Shown in pieces: positions 6,860 to 10,334 of a DNA stretch of 10,334 nt. Position 1 is the stretch's first letter. Each line of letters starts with the position of its first letter. Both the position numbers and the translations under genes were made by a program. Source of the DNA: Polynucleobacter meluiroseus (lineage in GTDB: Bacteria; Pseudomonadota; Gammaproteobacteria; Burkholderiales; Burkholderiaceae). The notes beneath the pieces were generated by a model. The model did not search any database. It was not told the DNA's origin and worked only from the letters and a program-made list of their open reading frames with translations. Location of the stretch: the NCBI GenBank assembly GCA_943329505.2, contig CALQED020000025.1, positions 1 to 10,334 of the forward strand, read 5' to 3'.

Positions 6860-8062
6860 ACTACAAGCCAAGCCTTTAGAAGGCTGCTCCTCTATCGCAT
6901 TGGCTCAACTCTGAGCTACCAAATCACCATGGTAGCGGTTGGTTGGCACATTTATGAGATTACTAATAGTGTGATTTCATTAGGCTTAATTGGTCTGGCT
7001 GAACTAGTACCCTACTTTCTTCTGGCGCTCTACGCCGGTCATGCAGTAGATCATTACTCACGCAAACTAATTGCAGCAATTGCTTGCATGATTCATGTGC
7101 TAGTTGCCTTGTTGTTGACGGCAATTGCCCTTGGCTGGCTCATGCCGCCCGTTCCTCTGATTTACTGCGCAGTTGCATTAATTGGTGCTGGTCGCGCCGT
7201 ATTGAGACCCTCTTACACCGCTATCTTTGGGCAAATTATTCCCAGAAAGGATTTGCCCCGTTATACAGCGTATGCCTCTTCAGCATTTCAGATTTGTGTT
7301 GTAGCGGGTCCAGGTCTAGGCGGCTTAATGATTGGTTTTGCTGGCTTAGAGTGGACTTATTTGCTAGCGGCTATTTGTGGCGTCATCGGTTTGTGGGGTG
7401 TTACTTTTATTCATGCCCCTCAAGAAAAGGTGAGTCAACTTTCAGGGCATATTTTTAAAAGTCTGCTAGAGGGGTTTGATTATGTTCGCAAGCATGAACT
7501 CATTCTAGGCATTATGGCGCTAGATATGTTTGCGGTTTTATTTGGCGGTGCAGTCTCCATCCTACCGGCCTTTGTTAAAGAGGTTTTAGATGCAGGACCA
7601 GAGGCTCTGGGAATTCTGCGTGCTGCACCAGCTGCAGGCGCTGTTCTTACTGGAATCTATTTAGCTAAAAGGCCATTACTAACCGATTCTGGTAGGCACC
7701 TATTTCTGTCGGTAGCTGGATTTGGGATGGCAATTATTGCCTTTGGCTTATCTACCAATATGTGGGTTTGTGCGCTTTTCTTATTTATTTCTGGATGCTT
7801 TGATTCAATATCTGTTGTAATTCGGAGCAGCATCATGCAATTGACGACCCCAGATCATATGCGCGGCCGCATTAGTGCAATCAATGGCATCTTTATTGGA
7901 TCTTCAAATGAATTGGGTGCTCTCGAGTCAGGAATTGCTGCCAGCATGCTTGGCCTAGTGCCATCCATTGTCTTTGGTGGAGCCGCGACTATCGCAATCG
8001 TATTAATTACGTACAAGCTTGCGCCCCATCTGAGCAAACTCCATCTCAAAGATATTTCTTGA
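6857..8062 (+). CDS. MFS transporter, EntS-like (MFS_3) exporter
   Basis: A 401-residue protein with about 12 hydrophobic spans, the usual MFS length. Motif A appears as GHAVDHYSRK (61-70) between spans 2 and 3. The second half carries the MFS_3-type block with SSIMQLTTPDHMRGRISAIN, close to the EntS/'transmembrane secretion effector' group of drug and siderophore exporters. The likely role is proton-driven export of a small molecule across the inner membrane; substrate unknown, and no siderophore genes are nearby. It is divergent from the b561 gene and convergent with the 3-hydroxyacyl-CoA dehydrogenase-like gene. The stop codon TGA (8060-8062) lies inside an inverted repeat. The start has no Shine-Dalgarno; a downstream start is not favoured because the first span begins by about residue 10. 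Confidence 0.9.
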   Translation: MTTSQAFRRLLLYRIGSTLSYQITMVAVGWHIYEITNSVISLGLIGLAELVPYFLLALYAGHAVDHYSRKLIAAIACMIHVLVALLLTAIALGWLMPPVPLIYCAVALIGAGRAVLRPSYTAIFGQIIPRKDLPRYTAYASSAFQICVVAGPGLGGLMIGFAGLEWTYLLAAICGVIGLWGVTFIHAPQEKVSQLSGHIFKSLLEGFDYVRKHELILGIMALDMFAVLFGGAVSILPAFVKEVLDAGPEALGILRAAPAAGAVLTGIYLAKRPLLTDSGRHLFLSVAGFGMAIIAFGLSTNMWVCALFLFISGCFDSISVVIRSSIMQLTTPDHMRGRISAINGIFIGSSNELGALESGIAASMLGLVPSIVFGGAATIAIVLITYKLAPHLSKLHLKDIS

Positions 8063-8067
8063 GATGG
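8041..8067. terminator. Inverted repeat spanning the MFS stop codon, possible bidirectional terminator
   Basis: CCATCTCAA (8041-8049) and TTGAGATGG (8059-8067) form a perfect 9-bp stem with a 9-nt loop. It sits between convergent genes, where a shared terminator is expected. Neither strand has a T-run directly after the stem, so it is not a textbook intrinsic terminator; it may instead protect 3' ends or act with Rho. Confidence 0.45.
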
Positions 8068-8086
8068 ATCTAATAGAGTCCGTTCA

Positions 8087-9028
8087 TTATTCTATTTTTG
8101 GTAAGTCTTTTTGAATAATCTTGAGGCCTTCACGCAAGGCATCTTGATAACGTTCACGCTCTGCTTTAATCGATTCAGCCGTCCAAGAATAAAATCCTTC
8201 GCCTGTCTTCATGCCATATTTTCCGCTCGCAACCCGTTCGCTCAGACACTTTGCAATGGTTGTCGCATTATTGAGTGAAGGATAAATCGTAGTACCACCG
8301 GCAGCATGGACCTCTAGTCCGGCATGATCACGTTGCATTGCTGGCCCTGCAGCAATATAGCGAAAACCAAAGCCGAAGCGCACTGCCTTATCAATATCTT
8401 CTGGGCTACAGATTCCGGCATCAACCATTGCAAAAGCTTCACGCGATAAAGCGTGTTGCAATCGATTTGCCAAGAAACCAGGTAGATCTTTTTTGACTGT
8501 GACTGGCACCATGCCGCATGCAGTCATTAATCTCGTTAAGCTGTCGCCAACCATAGGGGAGGTTTTCTCGCCGTAAACAACTTCTACACAAGGAATCAAA
8601 TGCGCTGGCATAAAAAAATGTAGGCCGATCATACGTGCCGCTGTTTTTAATCCACTAGCAATTTCACTGATGGGAAAACTCGTGCTGTTACTTGCCAACA
8701 CCGCTTCTGGTTTTGCATATTGTTCTAACTTCGCAAACAGCTCACGTTTGATATCTAAGCGCTCTGGAACACACTCAATGACAAGATCAATATCAGACCA
8801 ATCCACCTCTTCCAAAGATCCGGCTACAGTCAATAAGTGGATGCGCTGCTCATACCCCAACTCAGTCATCGTGTTGACAAAATAATCTGGCAATAAAGCA
8901 CGCCGCTCTGTAGTCGGCTCTACCACCTGTACAGCACAACCACCTCGTGCACAGACAGCGGCGACATCAGCACCCATCGTACCGCCACCGACGACGACGA
9001 CCTTGGTTTCAGCTGGGGTAAACAACAT
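8087..9028 (-). CDS. 3-hydroxyacyl-CoA dehydrogenase family protein (short form)
   Basis: A 313-residue NAD-dependent dehydrogenase with an N-terminal Rossmann domain and a C-terminal 3HCDH helical domain. VVVGGGTMG (11-19) is the dinucleotide loop, and E37 at the end of the second strand favours NAD over NADP. Catalytic features are ASNSTS (112-117), H137 in GLHFFMP, E149 in CVEVV (12 residues after the His, as in the family His-Glu dyad) and N188 in GFLANRL. The usual Asn of HFFNP is Met (HFFMP), and the segment PAHLIPCVEVV differs from typical acyl-CoA enzymes. Together with GFRYIAAGPAMQRD this points toward L-gulonate, carnitine or lambda-crystallin-like hydroxyacid dehydrogenases, so a free hydroxyacid substrate is possible. 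It has a strong AGGAGA (9040-9035) before its ATG. It is divergent from the D-2-hydroxyacid dehydrogenase gene. Confidence 0.87.
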   Translation of the reverse strand: MLFTPAETKVVVVGGGTMGADVAAVCARGGCAVQVVEPTTERRALLPDYFVNTMTELGYEQRIHLLTVAGSLEEVDWSDIDLVIECVPERLDIKRELFAKLEQYAKPEAVLASNSTSFPISEIASGLKTAARMIGLHFFMPAHLIPCVEVVYGEKTSPMVGDSLTRLMTACGMVPVTVKKDLPGFLANRLQHALSREAFAMVDAGICSPEDIDKAVRFGFGFRYIAAGPAMQRDHAGLEVHAAGGTTIYPSLNNATTIAKCLSERVASGKYGMKTGEGFYSWTAESIKAERERYQDALREGLKIIQKDLPKIE

Positions 9029-9111
9029 GGCATTTCTCCTAGAGGGGGGGATTTTTTTGAGAAAATCCTCTTACAATGTAGTGATTATTTCAATAATAAA
9101 TAGAGACAGAC
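9029..9111. promoter_or_regulatory. Divergent control region between two dehydrogenase genes
   Basis: These 83 bp hold several possible signals. For the plus-strand gene, CTTACA (9070-9075) and AATAAT (9092-9097) with 16-bp spacing could be -35 and -10. An AT palindrome ATTATT-TC-AATAAT (9084-9097) overlaps that -10 and could be an operator. A G7 run (9044-9050) is followed by A and a T7 run (9052-9058), and GGATTTT (9049-9055) can pair with AAAATCC (9062-9068). No firm promoter was found for the minus-strand gene. All calls are by eye. Confidence 0.35.
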
Positions 9112-10041
9112 ATGATCCCCGTCAATTCGGTGCTACAGGTCGGCCATTTTCCTGAGATTATGCAGGCAGAAATTGATCGTCGCTTTACGCCCACTCGCCA
9201 ACCAGATGCTAACGCACCCCCGCCTGCAGGAAACTTTGAGGCTATCTTGGTTCGCTCTAATACAAAATTACCAGCAACCCTCTTAAAGCATTACTCCAAT
9301 ATTAAGCTTGTGTCGACCTGTGGGGTCGGCTATGACAACCTGCCATTGGACTACCTAAAACAGCATGGAATTAAAGCTACTAATACGCCGGGTGTTCTCA
9401 ATGACGCCGTCTGTGAACTAGCTATCGGCATGATGCTCAGCCTCCTACGTCGCATTCCTGAATCCCAAGAACATCTCAAAAGTCATGCTTGGTCCAAGAT
9501 GCCTTTTCAACTGACTCACACCCTAGCAGGCAAACGGGTTGGCATTGTTGGTATGGGCCGCATCGGTCACGACCTTGCCAGACGATTAGAGCCTTTTAAG
9601 GTCGAGATTGCCTATTCAGGACCGAATCCAAAGCCACTGCCATACGCCTATTTCAAAGAAGCTCGGGATTTAGCGGCAGTTAGCGATGTTTTATTCTTAG
9701 CCTGCCCTGCCATCCCAGAGACTGATGACTTAATTAATGCCGCAGTACTCGAGGCTCTTGGCCCATCCTCTTATTTAATCAATATTGCACGGGGCAGTGT
9801 TATTAATGAGGCTGCACTTTTATATGCACTGCAGCATAAAAAAATTGCTGGGGCAGCCTTAGACGTGTTCAATAATGAGCCTAATCCAAACCCTGCTTTT
9901 TTAAAGCTTGATAATGTTCTGCTCACCCCACATATCGGGAGTGCTACCTTGGAAACACGAATAGCCATGACCAACTTAGCTGTAGATAATTTAGAAGCTT
10001 TTTTTACACAACAACCACTTCTGACTGAAGTGCATTATTAA
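9112..10041 (+). CDS. D-2-hydroxyacid dehydrogenase (glyoxylate/hydroxypyruvate reductase-like)
   Basis: A 309-residue cytosolic enzyme of the D-isomer-specific 2-hydroxyacid dehydrogenase family. The substrate-domain loop STCGVGYDN (68-76) is followed by the NAD(P)-binding loop GIVGMGRIG (144-152), NIARGSVINE (224-233, catalytic R227), NNEP (E256) and TPHIGSAT (H274). The Arg-Glu-His triad is complete and normally spaced. After the second Rossmann strand the sequence is AYSGPNPKP, with no Asp or Glu where NAD-specific members have one; this suggests NADPH use, as in GhrB/GRHPR-type reductases. Likely reaction: reversible reduction of a 2-oxoacid such as glyoxylate or hydroxypyruvate, but the true substrate is open. 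The start has only a weak purine stretch (AGAGACAGAC). The gene is followed 12 bp later by a DapA-family gene, clearly one operon. Confidence 0.92.
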   Translation: MIPVNSVLQVGHFPEIMQAEIDRRFTPTRQPDANAPPPAGNFEAILVRSNTKLPATLLKHYSNIKLVSTCGVGYDNLPLDYLKQHGIKATNTPGVLNDAVCELAIGMMLSLLRRIPESQEHLKSHAWSKMPFQLTHTLAGKRVGIVGMGRIGHDLARRLEPFKVEIAYSGPNPKPLPYAYFKEARDLAAVSDVLFLACPAIPETDDLINAAVLEALGPSSYLINIARGSVINEAALLYALQHKKIAGAALDVFNNEPNPNPAFLKLDNVLLTPHIGSATLETRIAMTNLAVDNLEAFFTQQPLLTEVHY

Positions 10042-10053
10042 ATTGGAGTTAGT

Positions 10054-10334
10054 ATGACCATCTCTTTACATCCCTCTACTTTGCCAGCAGTGCTATCGCC
10101 TGTTTTGACGCCATTTAAAGCCGACGGGAGTCCAGACGCACAAAAATTACTAAAGCAATGTCAGTGGTTAGAAGCCAATGGTGTGGGTCATGCGATCTTT
10201 GGCACCAACTCCGAAGCGAATTCTATGTCCGCTACACAAAAGATGAATACGCTGACTGCACTGATTGAGGGGGGTTTAAATCCAGAGCATATGATGCCTG
10301 GCACTGGCTCTACCTCTATCGAGAGTACTTATCG
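10054..10334 (+). CDS. DapA-family class I aldolase/lyase, N-terminal part, 3'-truncated
   Basis: The gene begins with ATG at 10054 behind GGAG (10045-10048, 5-nt spacing) and runs off the window after 93 codons. The start LPAVLSPVLTPFKADGSPD matches the first strand of the DHDPS/N-acetylneuraminate lyase TIM barrel. QWLEANGVGHAIFGTNSEANSMS carries the phosphate/carboxylate-binding loop in the place of GTTGE, here GTNSE. MPGTGSTSIEST corresponds to the next barrel strand and helix start. True dihydrodipicolinate synthases keep Thr-Thr in that loop, so the Thr-Asn here argues for another 2-oxoacid (pyruvate-type) aldolase or dehydratase rather than lysine biosynthesis. The catalytic Schiff-base Lys and the Tyr lie beyond the window. 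Its operon with a 2-hydroxyacid dehydrogenase fits catabolism of a hydroxy- or oxo-acid. Confidence 0.88.
   Translation, partial: MTISLHPSTLPAVLSPVLTPFKADGSPDAQKLLKQCQWLEANGVGHAIFGTNSEANSMSATQKMNTLTALIEGGLNPEHMMPGTGSTSIESTY

Noticed and set aside
7084..7458. 124-codon open frame inside the MFS gene
   Set aside because: Alternate-frame shadow of a clear MFS gene; Cys/Ser/Trp-rich composition and no ribosome site.
1..10334. CRISPR array, IS element, tRNA, rRNA or phage genes
   Set aside because: No regularly spaced repeats, transposase motifs, terminal repeats or tRNA-like cloverleafs were seen; the window is almost fully covered by ordinary coding genes.

Overview
The window looks like chromosomal DNA from a free-living betaproteobacterium of the Burkholderiaceae, most likely Polynucleobacter or a close relative. 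This is inferred from the moderate-to-low GC, very tight gene packing, a TctC/Bug-type periplasmic receptor system (a family expanded in Burkholderiales) and the mix of gene families. No marker gene fixes the taxon. There is no sign of phage, insertion sequence, CRISPR, rRNA or tRNA, and base composition appears even apart from one small GC-rich patch near 4735-4860.

Layout. 1-333 (+) is the C-terminal end of a ChrA-type chromate transporter. It meets, tail to tail and with overlapping stop codons, a minus-strand operon tctC-tctB-tctA (3283 down to 330) encoding a tripartite tricarboxylate-type carboxylate importer. Upstream of it on the same strand lies a second compact run: a 55-residue basic Pro/Gly/Ala-rich protein with a GTG start (4901-4734), a 45-residue single-span membrane microprotein (4689-4552), a DODA/LigB-type extradiol dioxygenase (4542-3763) and the fluoride channel CrcB/FluC (3752-3375). 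The two microproteins are additions made by direct reading.

From 4930 the plus strand carries a PDZ-less M50 site-2-type membrane metalloprotease and a periplasmic cytochrome c'. The latter meets a minus-strand di-haem cytochrome b561-like membrane protein with one base between them, suggesting a small redox pair. Divergent from the b561 gene is an EntS-like MFS exporter (6857-8062, +) without a Shine-Dalgarno sequence, probably leaderless or nearly so. Its stop codon lies within a perfect 9-bp inverted repeat.

The right end looks metabolic. A short-form 3-hydroxyacyl-CoA dehydrogenase-like enzyme (9028-8087, -) diverges from a D-2-hydroxyacid dehydrogenase (9112-10041, +), which is followed 12 bp later by a DapA-family class I aldolase/lyase cut by the window edge. 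The 83-bp divergent gap carries homopolymer tracts, a short palindrome and promoter-like hexamers. The three enzymes could form a hydroxy-/oxo-acid catabolic locus of unknown substrate. No dramatic new defence or mobile system is visible; the least explained items are the two microproteins and this enzyme cluster.
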